From: Actinoplanes italicus
GTDB taxonomy: Bacteria > Actinomycetota > Actinomycetes > Mycobacteriales > Micromonosporaceae
Direction of reading: 5' to 3'
NCBI RefSeq assembly: GCF_003001815.1
Contig: NZ_PVMZ01000036.1
Span: forward strand, 1-64,000
Length of the DNA stretch: 64,000 nucleotides
Made by a program: the position numbers and the translations under genes. The notes beneath the pieces were generated by a model. It was not told the DNA's origin. It made no database searches and worked only from the letters and a program-made list of their open reading frames with translations. Below, piece after piece: positions 1 through 7,974 of this stretch (position 1 is the first letter of the stretch; every line of letters starts with the position of its first letter).

Positions 1-95
1 TGTCCGCGGTCGCGTACACCGAGGCCGACAAGATGCTCCTGCTCGGCCCGGCGCTCGCGATCACCGACCAGAACGTCGACCAGTTCAACTACTGA
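1..95 (+). CDS. Sugar ABC transporter substrate-binding protein, C-terminal end (partial)
   Basis: Only the last 30 residues are in the window; the gene starts upstream. The tail reads ...AITDQNVDQFNY and then stops. A terminal NVDQ(F/Y) sequence is typical of periplasmic rhamnose-binding proteins of the RhaS type, and the following genes encode the matching ATPase, two permeases and an L-rhamnose isomerase, so rhamnose is the likely ligand. The stop codon shares one base with the ATG of the next gene, showing translational coupling. Too little sequence is present to judge the signal peptide or lipobox. Confidence 0.7.
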   Translation, partial: SAVAYTEADKMLLLGPALAITDQNVDQFNY

Positions 96-1687
96 TGACC
101 GACACGAACGAGACGCCCCGGCTGCGCCTGACCGCTATCAGCAAGCGGTTCGGCGCGGTCCGGGCCATTCAGCACGCGGACTTCACCGTGACCGCGGGCA
201 GGGTCCACGCCCTGGTCGGTGAGAACGGCGCGGGCAAGTCCACGATGATCAAAATCGTGGCGGGGGCCGAGACCGCCGACACCGGCGAGATCGAGTTCGA
301 GGGTGAGCAGGTCAAACTCGGCTCGACGACCGCCGCGATCGCGCTCGGGATCGCCACCGTCTATCAGGAGCCGCAGCTCTTCCCGGAGCTGACCGTGGCC
401 GAGAACATCTTCCTCGGGCGCGAGCTCAAGAAGACCGGACGGGTCGACTGGACGGCTCAGAACGCCAAGGTGGTCGAGCTGCTGACCCTGCTCGGCCTGC
501 CGGAGCGGTACGCGACCGCCGAGGTCGGCACCCTGTCGGTGGCCGAGCAGCAGCAGGTGTCGATCGCGAAGGCGCTGGCCTCGGACGCGAAGGTGCTGAT
601 CCTCGACGAGCCGTCGGCGATCCTGACCGACGCCGAGATCGAGGTGCTCTTCGACGTGGTCCGGCGGCTGACGGCGGCCGGGGTCGCGGTCATCTACATC
701 TCGCACCGGCTCGACGAGCTGTTCCGGATCGCCGACGAGGTGACCGTGATGCGCGACGGCCGCACGATCGGCACGTACCCCATCAAGGATTTGAGCGTGC
801 GGCAGATCGCCCACCTGATGGTCGGCGAGGAGCTCTCCGACGCCCGGCCCCATCGGGAGGTCCCGGAGGGACCGGCGGTGCTGGAGCTGCGCGGCCTGAG
901 TCGTGCCGGGAAGTTCCGCGACGTCGACGTGAGCGTGAAGGCCGGCGAGATCGTGGTGCTGTACGGCCTGGTCGGCTCCGGTGTCTCCGAGATCGCGGCC
1001 TGTGTGTACGGCATCGACCGCAGCACGGACGGACAACTGCTCGTCAACGCGAGCCGGGTCGACATCAAGAGTCCCGAGCACGCCCAGCGGCTCGGCATCG
1101 CGCTCCTGCCTGCCAACCGCAAGGTCGAGGGAATGTTCGGCTTCCAGTCGATCGCGTTCAACATCTCGGCCGGTCATCTCGGGCTGCTGTCGAAGTTCGG
1201 GGTCTGGGTGGACCGGGCGCGGGAGAAGGCCGTGGCGCTGAAGCTGATCGAACGGCTCGCGGTGAAGACGCCGCACGAGCGTCAGCCGATCAGCGCGATG
1301 TCCGGCGGCAACGCGCAGAAGGTGGTGCTGGCCCGGCAGCTCGTGGAGCGGCCGAAGGTACTGGTGCTGGCCGAACCGACGCAGGGTGTCGACGTCGGCG
1401 CCAAGGAGGAGATCCACCGGTTGATCACCGAGCTCGCCGAGGAGGGCACCGCGGTGCTGGTGGTCACCTCGGACCTGCCGGAGGCCCTGCGCATCGCCGA
1501 CCGCATCCAGGTGGTGCGCGGCGGCACGACGACCGTGGAGTTCGGCCCCGACGCCAGCCAGGTGGACCTGCTGGCAGCGGCCGCGGGAGGCAGCGAACCC
1601 GCCGGCGGCACGACGAAAGCAGCGGCCGCGGGAGGCAGCGAACCCGCCGGCACGACGAAAGCAGCGGCCGCGGGAGGCAGCGAATGA
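95..1687 (+). CDS. Sugar ABC transporter ATP-binding protein (tandem nucleotide-binding domains, rhamnose type)
   Basis: A 530-residue cytoplasmic ATPase that powers import with the two permeases downstream. The first domain has an intact Walker A (GENGAGKST, residues 42-50), a signature LSVAEQQQ and Walker B VLILDEPS. The second domain has the family's usual degenerate Walker A (GLVGSGVSEI) but a good signature (MSGGNAQK). This is the RbsA/XylG/RhaT-ATPase layout. The C-terminus is odd: about 38 low-complexity residues made of tandem copies of AAAAGGSEPAG-TTK, encoded by a DNA repeat (separate entry) and absent from the normal family core. The gene overlaps the next permease by ATGA. Rhamnose specificity is inferred from the isomerase at the operon end. 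Confidence 0.9.
   Translation: MTDTNETPRLRLTAISKRFGAVRAIQHADFTVTAGRVHALVGENGAGKSTMIKIVAGAETADTGEIEFEGEQVKLGSTTAAIALGIATVYQEPQLFPELTVAENIFLGRELKKTGRVDWTAQNAKVVELLTLLGLPERYATAEVGTLSVAEQQQVSIAKALASDAKVLILDEPSAILTDAEIEVLFDVVRRLTAAGVAVIYISHRLDELFRIADEVTVMRDGRTIGTYPIKDLSVRQIAHLMVGEELSDARPHREVPEGPAVLELRGLSRAGKFRDVDVSVKAGEIVVLYGLVGSGVSEIAACVYGIDRSTDGQLLVNASRVDIKSPEHAQRLGIALLPANRKVEGMFGFQSIAFNISAGHLGLLSKFGVWVDRAREKAVALKLIERLAVKTPHERQPISAMSGGNAQKVVLARQLVERPKVLVLAEPTQGVDVGAKEEIHRLITELAEEGTAVLVVTSDLPEALRIADRIQVVRGGTTTVEFGPDASQVDLLAAAAGGSEPAGGTTKAAAAGGSEPAGTTKAAAAGGSE
1574..1687 (+). repeat. Tandem repeat at the 3' end of the ABC ATPase gene that carries the downstream SD
   Basis: Three in-frame units: 45 nt (1574-1618), 42 nt (1619-1660) and a truncated 27-nt copy (1661-1687). 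Each contains GGGAGGCAGCGAA. In the last copy this is the Shine-Dalgarno region and the start of the next gene (GGGAGG then ATGA at 1684). The repeat therefore duplicated the end of the coding sequence together with the ribosome-binding site of the following permease. Confidence 0.9.
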
Positions 1688-2679
1688 CCGCGGTGGCGGA
1701 AGCGAAGATCAAGAAGCGGGTCCTTCCCTCGCCGGTCACCGGACAGGAGTTCGTGCTGGTCGGCGTGCTGGTGCTGCTCTGGGCCGCGCTCGCGGTCAGC
1801 ACGCCCGCATTCCTGACGGCCGGCTCGATCCAGCCGCTGCTGGTGGCCACGGCCCCGGTCGCGCTGGTCGGCGTCGCGATGACGATCGTGATCATCACGG
1901 GCGGCATCGACGTCTCGGTCGGCGGCGCGATCATGGTGTGTTCGGTGCTGACCGCGAAGGCGCTGGTCGGCTCCGAGGTGAGCCTCGGCGTCGCGGTGCT
2001 GCTGTCGGTCGCGGCCGGTGGTCTGCTCGGCCTGGTCAACGGCGTGCTCATCGCGTACGGCCGGGTGCACGCGATCATCATCACCTTCGGTACGGCGAAC
2101 CTGTTCATGTTCCTCGGCCTGCAGATCTTCGGCTCCGGGACGGTCAATGGCATCCCGGGCACGCTGGCGTTCTTCGGCCGCGGCCCGGACGGCCGCACGC
2201 TGGGCGTACCGCACGCGTTCCTGATCACCCTGCTGATCACGGCAGCGGCCTGGTGGTACCTGCGGCACACCGCGGGCGGCCGGCACTTCTTCGCGATCGG
2301 CGGCGATCCGCAGGCGGCCCGGCTGGCCGGTGTCCGGGTGCAGCGCCGGGTGCTGCTGGCCTACGTGCTGACCGGTCTGCTGGTCGGCCTGGCGTCCTGC
2401 TTCGTGATCGCGCAGGGCACGTCGACGCTGGATCAGTCGGTCGGTTCCGGCAAGGAGCTGGCGGTGATCGCGGCGGTCGTCATCGGCGGCACGAGCATCA
2501 TGGGCGGCCGCGGTTCGGTGCTCGGCACCCTGCTCGGCGCGCTGCTGGTGCAGTCCGTCGCGTCCGGGGTGACCCAGCTCGGCTGGCGATCGCAGCTGTC
2601 CGACCTGTTCGTCGGCATCTTCATCATCGTGGCGGTCGGCGCCGACCTGCTGCGTGCCCGCGCCAGGAGGAACCGATGA
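1684..2679 (+). CDS. Sugar ABC transporter permease 1 (BPD_transp_2 family)
   Basis: A 331-residue, strongly hydrophobic integral membrane protein of the RbsC/RhaP type. It has an N-terminal cytoplasmic stretch of about 22 residues, then multiple membrane segments. The family motif IITGGIDVSVGG follows the third segment and a glycine-rich VVIGGTSIMGGRGSVLGT lies near the C-terminus. It forms the membrane channel with the second permease and the ATPase. ATG at 1684 overlaps the ATPase stop by four bases and has GGGAGG upstream. Its own stop overlaps the ATG of the next permease, so all these genes are translationally coupled. Confidence 0.9.
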   Translation: MTAVAEAKIKKRVLPSPVTGQEFVLVGVLVLLWAALAVSTPAFLTAGSIQPLLVATAPVALVGVAMTIVIITGGIDVSVGGAIMVCSVLTAKALVGSEVSLGVAVLLSVAAGGLLGLVNGVLIAYGRVHAIIITFGTANLFMFLGLQIFGSGTVNGIPGTLAFFGRGPDGRTLGVPHAFLITLLITAAAWWYLRHTAGGRHFFAIGGDPQAARLAGVRVQRRVLLAYVLTGLLVGLASCFVIAQGTSTLDQSVGSGKELAVIAAVVIGGTSIMGGRGSVLGTLLGALLVQSVASGVTQLGWRSQLSDLFVGIFIIVAVGADLLRARARRNR

Positions 2680-3743
2680 CCGCGGCCACCGTGAACGCCC
2701 CGGCCGAGAGCACGGCCGCGAAACTTCTCAGGGTCCTGCTCACGCAACGGATCGCCCTGCTCGCGGTACTGATCGTCATCGTCGTCGTCACGTTCTTCAT
2801 CAACGACGCCGGTGGTTACCTGACCGCGCCGTACGACTTCGACTACATGTCGGCGAGCCTGATCAACGCGATCCCGCTGGCGATGCTCGGGCTCGCGGAG
2901 CTGCTGGTGATCCTGTCCGGACGCGGTGGCATCGACCTGAGCGTCGGCGCGATCGTGAGCCTGGCCGGAATGGGATTCGGTTTCGCGTACGGCGAATGGG
3001 GCTGGCCGCTGTGGCTGGCGATCCTGGCCACCGCCGGGTTCGGCGCTCTGCTCGGCGCCGTCAACGGGTTCCTCGTCTCGTACATCGGCTTCCCGGCTCT
3101 GATCGCGACCCTGGCGACGTTCTACGCGTACAAATCGCTGGCGATCGTGATCAACAACCAGGAGCCGATCAGCACCGAGCCGATCCAGGAGCTGTTCTCC
3201 CTGAGCAAGTCGGTGGAGCTGCCGCTGTTCGGCCAGTACGTGCCCGACGTGCCGCTCGGGATCTTCACCTTCCTGCTGCCCACCGCGGTGGCGGTCTGGC
3301 TGCTGCTGGCCCGCACCTCCTACGGGCGGCGCCTCTACGCGATCGGCACCAATGACGTCGCCGGTCGCTGGGCCGGGCTGCCGGTCCGGGACACGCGCTT
3401 CAAGGCGTACGTCTACGCGGGTCTCATCTCCGGCCTGGTGGCCGTGGTGACCGTGGGACAGTTCGCCTCGGCCCGCCCGGACGCCGGTGTCTCCGGCAAC
3501 GGCATGGCCCTGCCCGCGATCACCATCGCCGTCCTCGGCGGGGTGGCGATCACCGGCGGCATCGGCCGGGTGTCCGGGGTCGTGCTCGCCACGCTGCTCA
3601 TCGTCTGGCTCAACGCCGGCATCCTGCTCGCCTTCGTCGGTAACGAGGGCTCGCAGTACCAGCTCCTCGCCCTCGGCGCGGTGCTGGTGTTCGCCGCTCT
3701 GTTGAACGGGCTCACCAACCGCAAGTACGGAGGATCTCAATGA
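2676..3743 (+). CDS. Sugar ABC transporter permease 2 (BPD_transp_2 family)
   Basis: A 355-residue membrane protein paralogous to the preceding permease. It contains ILSGRGGIDLSVGAIVSLA after the second or third membrane segment and AVLGGVAITGGIGRVSG near the end, both family hallmarks. Two different permeases plus a double ATPase and one binding protein is the usual composition of the rhamnose importer. The start is ATG 2676, preceded by AGGAGG (2665-2670) and overlapping the previous stop as ATGA. An upstream in-frame extension is possible but would run through the first permease gene and is not credible. Confidence 0.9.
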   Translation: MTAATVNAPAESTAAKLLRVLLTQRIALLAVLIVIVVVTFFINDAGGYLTAPYDFDYMSASLINAIPLAMLGLAELLVILSGRGGIDLSVGAIVSLAGMGFGFAYGEWGWPLWLAILATAGFGALLGAVNGFLVSYIGFPALIATLATFYAYKSLAIVINNQEPISTEPIQELFSLSKSVELPLFGQYVPDVPLGIFTFLLPTAVAVWLLLARTSYGRRLYAIGTNDVAGRWAGLPVRDTRFKAYVYAGLISGLVAVVTVGQFASARPDAGVSGNGMALPAITIAVLGGVAITGGIGRVSGVVLATLLIVWLNAGILLAFVGNEGSQYQLLALGAVLVFAALLNGLTNRKYGGSQ

Positions 3744-4894
3744 TTGACCTGGATGGCCTCGACGGCTTCACGATCGAGGTCCCGAGCTGGGCGTACGGGA
3801 ACTCGGGCACCCGGTTCAAGGTCTTCACCCGTCCCGGTGGGCCACGCAACCCGTACGAGAAGCTGGCGGACGCGGCACAGGTGAATCGTCTCACCGGGCT
3901 CGCCAACCGGGTTTCGCTGCACATCCCGTGGGACCTGGTCGACGACTGGAGCGACCTGAAGGCACACGCCGACAAGCTGGGCGTGAAGATCGGCGCGATC
4001 AACTCGAACGTCTTCCAGGACGACGACTACCGGCTGGGCTCCCTGTGCAACCCGGATCCGGCGATCCGCCGCAAGGCGATCGACCACCACAAGCAGTGCC
4101 TGGACGTGATGCGCCAGACCGGCTCGACGGATCTGAAGATCTGGCTGCCGGACGGCCTGAACTACGCCGGCCAGGACTCACTGCGCGGCCGTCAGGACCG
4201 GCTGGCCGAGGCGCTGCGGGAGATCTACGACGCCTCCGACGACGACCACCGGATTCTGCTGGAGTACAAGTTCTTCGAGCCGTACTTCTACTCCACCGAC
4301 ATCCCGGACTGGGGCACCTCGCTGCTGCACTGCCTGGCGCTGGGTGAGCGGGCGACCGTCGTGCTGGACACCGGCCACCACGCGCCGGGCACCAACATCG
4401 AGTTCATCGTGATGCAGCTGATCCGGCAGGGCCGGCTGGGCGCGTTCGACTTCAACTCGCGCTACTACGCCGACGACGACCTGATCGTGGGCTCGGCCGA
4501 CCCGTTCCAGCTGTTCCGGATCATGTCGGAGATCGTGGCGGCGGACGCGCACCGGCCCGAGTCGGGTGTCAACTTCATGCTCGACCAGTGCCACAACATC
4601 GAGGAGAAGATCCCGGGCCAGATCGTCTCGGTGCTCAACGTCGAGCAGGCGCTGGCCAAGGCGCTGCAGGTGGACAAGGCGGCGCTGGCCGCCGCGCAGC
4701 GCGAGGGTGACGTGCTGGGCGCGCACCGGGTGCTGATGGACGCCTACGAGACCGACGTGCGGGGCGCTCTCGCGGACCGGCGGGAGGCACGGGGGCTGCC
4801 GCGCGATCCGGTCAAGGCTTTCCAGGACTCGGGGTACGCCCAGACGGCCGCCACCGAACGCGTCGGCGGGACACAGGCGAGCTGGGGGGCCTGA
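3740..4894 (+). CDS. rhaI: L-rhamnose isomerase, RhaI type
   Basis: A 384-residue TIM-barrel sugar isomerase that interconverts L-rhamnose and L-rhamnulose, the first cytoplasmic step of rhamnose catabolism; it needs divalent metal. Visible family features are the N-terminal EVPSWAYGNSGTRF, the central ILLEYKFFEPYFYSTD with a likely metal-binding Glu, VVLDTGHHAPGTNIE, GAFDFNSRYYADDD and NFMLDQCHNIEEKI. These match the actinobacterial/Pseudomonas RhaI class rather than enterobacterial RhaA. ATG overlaps the permease stop by four bases; the SD GGAGG is at 3729-3733. No kinase or aldolase follows, so the rest of the pathway lies elsewhere, possibly upstream of the window. Confidence 0.9.
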   Translation: MIDLDGLDGFTIEVPSWAYGNSGTRFKVFTRPGGPRNPYEKLADAAQVNRLTGLANRVSLHIPWDLVDDWSDLKAHADKLGVKIGAINSNVFQDDDYRLGSLCNPDPAIRRKAIDHHKQCLDVMRQTGSTDLKIWLPDGLNYAGQDSLRGRQDRLAEALREIYDASDDDHRILLEYKFFEPYFYSTDIPDWGTSLLHCLALGERATVVLDTGHHAPGTNIEFIVMQLIRQGRLGAFDFNSRYYADDDLIVGSADPFQLFRIMSEIVAADAHRPESGVNFMLDQCHNIEEKIPGQIVSVLNVEQALAKALQVDKAALAAAQREGDVLGAHRVLMDAYETDVRGALADRREARGLPRDPVKAFQDSGYAQTAATERVGGTQASWGA

Positions 4895-4909
4895 CGCCGT
4901 TTCGGCGGA

Positions 4910-4951
4910 ATCCGCTCATGGCGTGCCCCGGCGGGCGCACCATGAGCGGAT
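4910..4951 (+). terminator. Strong hairpin closing the rhamnose operon
   Basis: Perfect 12-bp inverted repeat ATCCGCTCATGG (4910-4921) and CCATGAGCGGAT (4940-4951). After one mismatch the inner bases also pair (GTGCCC with GGGCGC, including one G-T), leaving a short loop. It begins 15 nt after the rhaI stop. No T-tract follows, as is common in high-GC actinobacteria. The right arm touches the likely ATG of the next gene (4950). Confidence 0.7.
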
Positions 4952-5354
4952 GGGGACCGCCACCGCATCGGAGGACCTGGCCAGGGTGGCCGGCGTCCGG
5001 GCCCGTCTCGCCGATCTCGTCGAGGCCAGGCCGTCGCCGGCCGAACTGGCCCTGATTCTCCGGTTGCTGCGTTCGTTCGCCGCGAAGGCCCCTCTCGCGG
5101 CGGACGACCTGGTGCGCCTGCTGCACGAGGGCGACGCCGTCCGGGTGCGCGACCACGCGCACAGCCTGAAGGGTTCGGCCGCGAACATCGGCGCCGGAAC
5201 CCTGGCCGCCCTGTGCGGGCAGGTCGAGGACCAGGCCCGGACCGGCAGCGTCACCGCTCCCGGTCCGACCGGTGACCGGCTGCGCGCCGAGATCGACGGC
5301 GCGCTGCGGGCCGTGCACCTGCTCACCGGCGAGTACGAGCGAATCGCCGGATGA
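4950..5354 (+). CDS. Histidine phosphotransfer (Hpt) domain protein
   Basis: About 134 residues, all-helical. The Hpt motif is HAHSLKGSAANIGA, with the phosphorylatable His at about residue 71 and the conserved Lys-Gly three residues later. Such proteins shuttle phosphate between hybrid kinases and response regulators. It faces a convergent response-regulator gene eight bases away and lies in a signalling cluster, so partners may include the regulator at 5363-6529 or the hybrid kinase at 10050. The start is uncertain: ATG 4950 overlaps the right arm of the hairpin, GTG 4923 would lie inside it. A hairpin over the start could limit translation. No SD is obvious for either start. Confidence 0.75.
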   Translation: MGTATASEDLARVAGVRARLADLVEARPSPAELALILRLLRSFAAKAPLAADDLVRLLHEGDAVRVRDHAHSLKGSAANIGAGTLAALCGQVEDQARTGSVTAPGPTGDRLRAEIDGALRAVHLLTGEYERIAG

Positions 5355-5362
5355 CCGGTGGC

Positions 5363-6529
5363 TCAGGCCGCGGTCAGCACCGGTTCGACCAGACCCACCA
5401 TGCGCGAGAAGTTGTTCAGCCGGTCGAGCATCACGTCGGTCACGACCGTGCCGCTGCCGATCAGGACCACGCCGTTCTGCGCCCTGACATCCTCGGCCAG
5501 ACGCATCCCGACCTGCAGGTCGGCCAGGGCATACGCCTGTGTGGCGGTCGAGGCGGTCTCGAGGCCCTTGAGCTTGCGCAGGGCGGCGAGCACGTGCGGC
5601 GCGCAGGTCCCGGCCCGGGTGATGGCGGTGATCGCGGTCGACGGCTGGTGGGTACGGGACTCGGCGGTCACGTACTCGATCGCCGTCCGGACCACGCTGA
5701 TCGCGCCCTCGGCCAGCGGCGACCAGCCGCCCGCCGGCGGTGCCTGACCGGCCAGGCCGCGGATGGTGGCCACCACGTCCTCGAGCATCGGGATGTCCTT
5801 GATCAACGGCAGCACCATGCTCGGCATCGCGTTGACCTGGGCCTGCTCCTCGGGCGACAGGTGGTCGCCCTCGCAGAGCCTGCGCATCACCTCGGCCGGC
5901 ACGGTGACCGCACCGACCTGCGACGCCATCGCCGCGACCTCGATCTCCCACAGCCCGTCCAGCTCGAGCACGTGGACGAGCTCGGCGACCAGGGAGCGGA
6001 TCCGGCCGGCGCGGGCGAACCCCTGCGGGCTGGACAGCTCCAGGAGCCCGAAGATGGCCTGGACACTGGTCTTGAGGGTGGTGTCGAGCTTGGTGCGCTC
6101 GGCCATCGAGTGTTCGTGCTTGGTGACGGCCTGCTTGACGGTCTGCATGATGTCGTCGCGTCGCGCGGGCTTCGGCAGGAAGCGGTAGACGCCACCGGAG
6201 TTGATCGCCGCGATGGCGGTGTTCATGTCACCGTGGGCGGTGTGCAGGATCCGCATCACCTCCGGGTATTCCGCCTGGATACGGCCCAGCAGCTCGACAC
6301 CGTTCATGCCGGGCATCATCATGTCGGTGATGACCGCGGCGACCGGGCCGTTCGCGGCCAGCAGGCGCAGCGCCTCCTCACCGTCGCCGGCGACCAGAAG
6401 CCGGTGATCCCTTCCCAGCTGGAGGGAGAGTGTGGCGATGGTGCTCTCGTCGTCGTCGACGAGCAGCAGAATAGGCTTGCCTGCATTACGGGTGTCGGCA
6501 TCGCCCGACCGGTACAGCTCGGTCCGCAT
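5363..6529 (-). CDS. Response regulator with degenerate HD-GYP-like output domain
   Basis: 388 residues. The N-terminal receiver domain (about 19-135) has acidic pocket residues in LLVDDDES and phospho-acceptor Asp69 in VITDMMMPGMNG, with Lys in FLPKPA. The C-terminal part (about 145-300) resembles RpfG-type HD-GYP domains in order (ASQVGAVTVPAEV aligns with the usual LHDIGKVGVP segment, then LSPEEQ), but the catalytic His-Asp and GYP residues are absent. It is therefore unlikely to hydrolyse cyclic-di-GMP and may act by binding a partner. It is divergent from the GAF kinase at 6717 with about 190 bp between, and convergent with the Hpt gene. Confidence 0.8.
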   Translation of the reverse strand: MRTELYRSGDADTRNAGKPILLLVDDDESTIATLSLQLGRDHRLLVAGDGEEALRLLAANGPVAAVITDMMMPGMNGVELLGRIQAEYPEVMRILHTAHGDMNTAIAAINSGGVYRFLPKPARRDDIMQTVKQAVTKHEHSMAERTKLDTTLKTSVQAIFGLLELSSPQGFARAGRIRSLVAELVHVLELDGLWEIEVAAMASQVGAVTVPAEVMRRLCEGDHLSPEEQAQVNAMPSMVLPLIKDIPMLEDVVATIRGLAGQAPPAGGWSPLAEGAISVVRTAIEYVTAESRTHQPSTAITAITRAGTCAPHVLAALRKLKGLETASTATQAYALADLQVGMRLAEDVRAQNGVVLIGSGTVVTDVMLDRLNNFSRMVGLVEPVLTAA

Positions 6530-6716
6530 GTGCTCTCCTTCGCCTGACCGGCCTTCGGGGTTACGTGGCTCCCTATCGCCGCGCCGGGTCGGTGGCTGAG
6601 GGTTGGGCGGACGGCGATTTCTCCGGCGGCCAAGTTCTCAGACCGGGGCTCCGACCAGCCGAAATGCTTCAGGCGCGGCGGAGAACCCGCCTCGTCTGAG
6701 GGAAACGGATGCAATT

Positions 6717-7901
6717 GTGAGCGCAGTAGGGGAAGACGCCCGCCTCGCGGCGGTGCACAGCTATCACCTGCTCGACGCCCCGCGCCCGGTGGTGCTCGAC
6801 GAGCTGACCCGGCTGGCCGGGGCGGTCTTCGGCACGCCGATGTCCACGGTGACACTGATCGACGCCGACCGGGAGTGGTTCGCCGGCAAGACCGGCGTTC
6901 CCGGTCACGGCGGGCCGCGGGCCACGTCCTTCGCCGGGCCGGTGGTCGACTCCCGCGAGCCGCTGGTGATCGAGGACGCCCTCGCCGAGCCGCGGTACCG
7001 CGGCTGGGCCAGTGTGCTGGGCTCCCCCAACATCCGGTTCTTCGCCGGGGTGCCGCTGATCGACGAGGACGGCCACACCATCGGCGGCATGTGCGTCCTC
7101 GACGACAAGCCGGGCACGGCCGGCGACCGGCAGCTGGACCTGCTGCGGACCATGGCCGGGCAGGCCGCCGGTCACCTGGCTGCGCTGCGCAACCGGCAGC
7201 TGCTGGCCGAGGTGGGTGACGAACTGTCCCGGGCGATCAGCCGCGAGGAGGACTTCGTCGCGACCGTGTCGCACGAGTTGCGGACCCCGGTCACCACCAT
7301 CCAGGGCTATCTGGAGCTGCTGGTCGACAACGAGGAGCTGGCGCCGTACCGCGGGATGATCGAACCGATCCAGCGCAACGGCGAACGCCTGGTACGGATG
7401 GTGGACCACCTGCTGGCCGGCACCCGCCCGTCGGGCGCGCCTCTGCCGTTGCTACGGGCCAGTACCGACCTGATCGCGGTGGCCGAGGCGGCGATGGCGT
7501 CCTGCCGCGCCCAGGCGGCGCAGCGCGAGGTGCCGATCGTGATCGAGGCGGGCCCCGGCCCTTTCTCGGTGCCGGGCGACCTCACCCGGCTCAGTCAGGC
7601 GGCGGAGCATCTCGTACGCAATGCCGTGATCTTCAGTGGCGCCGGGCAGACCGTGACCATCCGGGTGACCGCGAGCGCCCTCGAGGTCGCCGACACCGGA
7701 GCGGGCATCCCGGCCGATGAGCTGCCGCACGTCATCGAGCGGTTCTATCGCGGCCAGTACGCCCGTGACCAGGCCGTTCCCGGAGTCGGGCTGGGCCTGA
7801 GCATCGCGGACCGGATCATGCGGGCGCACGAGGGCATGCTCACCGTCCGGTCCGCCGGGCCGGGCCGCGGAACCGTCGCGAGGATGACCGTCCCGAAGTG
7901 A
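6717..7901 (+). CDS. GAF-domain sensor histidine kinase
   Basis: About 394 residues from GTG 6717. An N-terminal GAF domain (about 15-155) starts LLDAPRPVVLDELTRLAG and contains TSFAGPVVDSREPLVIEDA, the type found in putative redox/light GAF kinases. The dimerisation domain has His186 in SHELRTPVTTIQGYLELL, followed by an HATPase with an N box (HLVRNAVIFSG), a G1 box (DTGAGIPADE) and VGLGLSIADRI. There are no membrane segments, so it is a soluble sensor. An in-frame TTG at 6603 would add 38 residues with no domain character; GTG 6717 with GAGGGA upstream is preferred. It probably signals to the divergent regulator or the nearby hybrid proteins. Confidence 0.85.
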   Translation: MSAVGEDARLAAVHSYHLLDAPRPVVLDELTRLAGAVFGTPMSTVTLIDADREWFAGKTGVPGHGGPRATSFAGPVVDSREPLVIEDALAEPRYRGWASVLGSPNIRFFAGVPLIDEDGHTIGGMCVLDDKPGTAGDRQLDLLRTMAGQAAGHLAALRNRQLLAEVGDELSRAISREEDFVATVSHELRTPVTTIQGYLELLVDNEELAPYRGMIEPIQRNGERLVRMVDHLLAGTRPSGAPLPLLRASTDLIAVAEAAMASCRAQAAQREVPIVIEAGPGPFSVPGDLTRLSQAAEHLVRNAVIFSGAGQTVTIRVTASALEVADTGAGIPADELPHVIERFYRGQYARDQAVPGVGLGLSIADRIMRAHEGMLTVRSAGPGRGTVARMTVPK

Positions 7902-7974
7902 TCATCCACCGCTCAGCACCGGGTCGCCCCTGCCGATGGGAGGGACGGGAGCCGGAGGCGAGCGGGGGCACTCG

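Noticed and set aside
6541..6570. Possible DosR box (GGCCTTCGGGG) upstream of the GAF kinase
   Set aside because: Lacks the paired GGGAC/GCCC halves; match limited to the central TTCGG.
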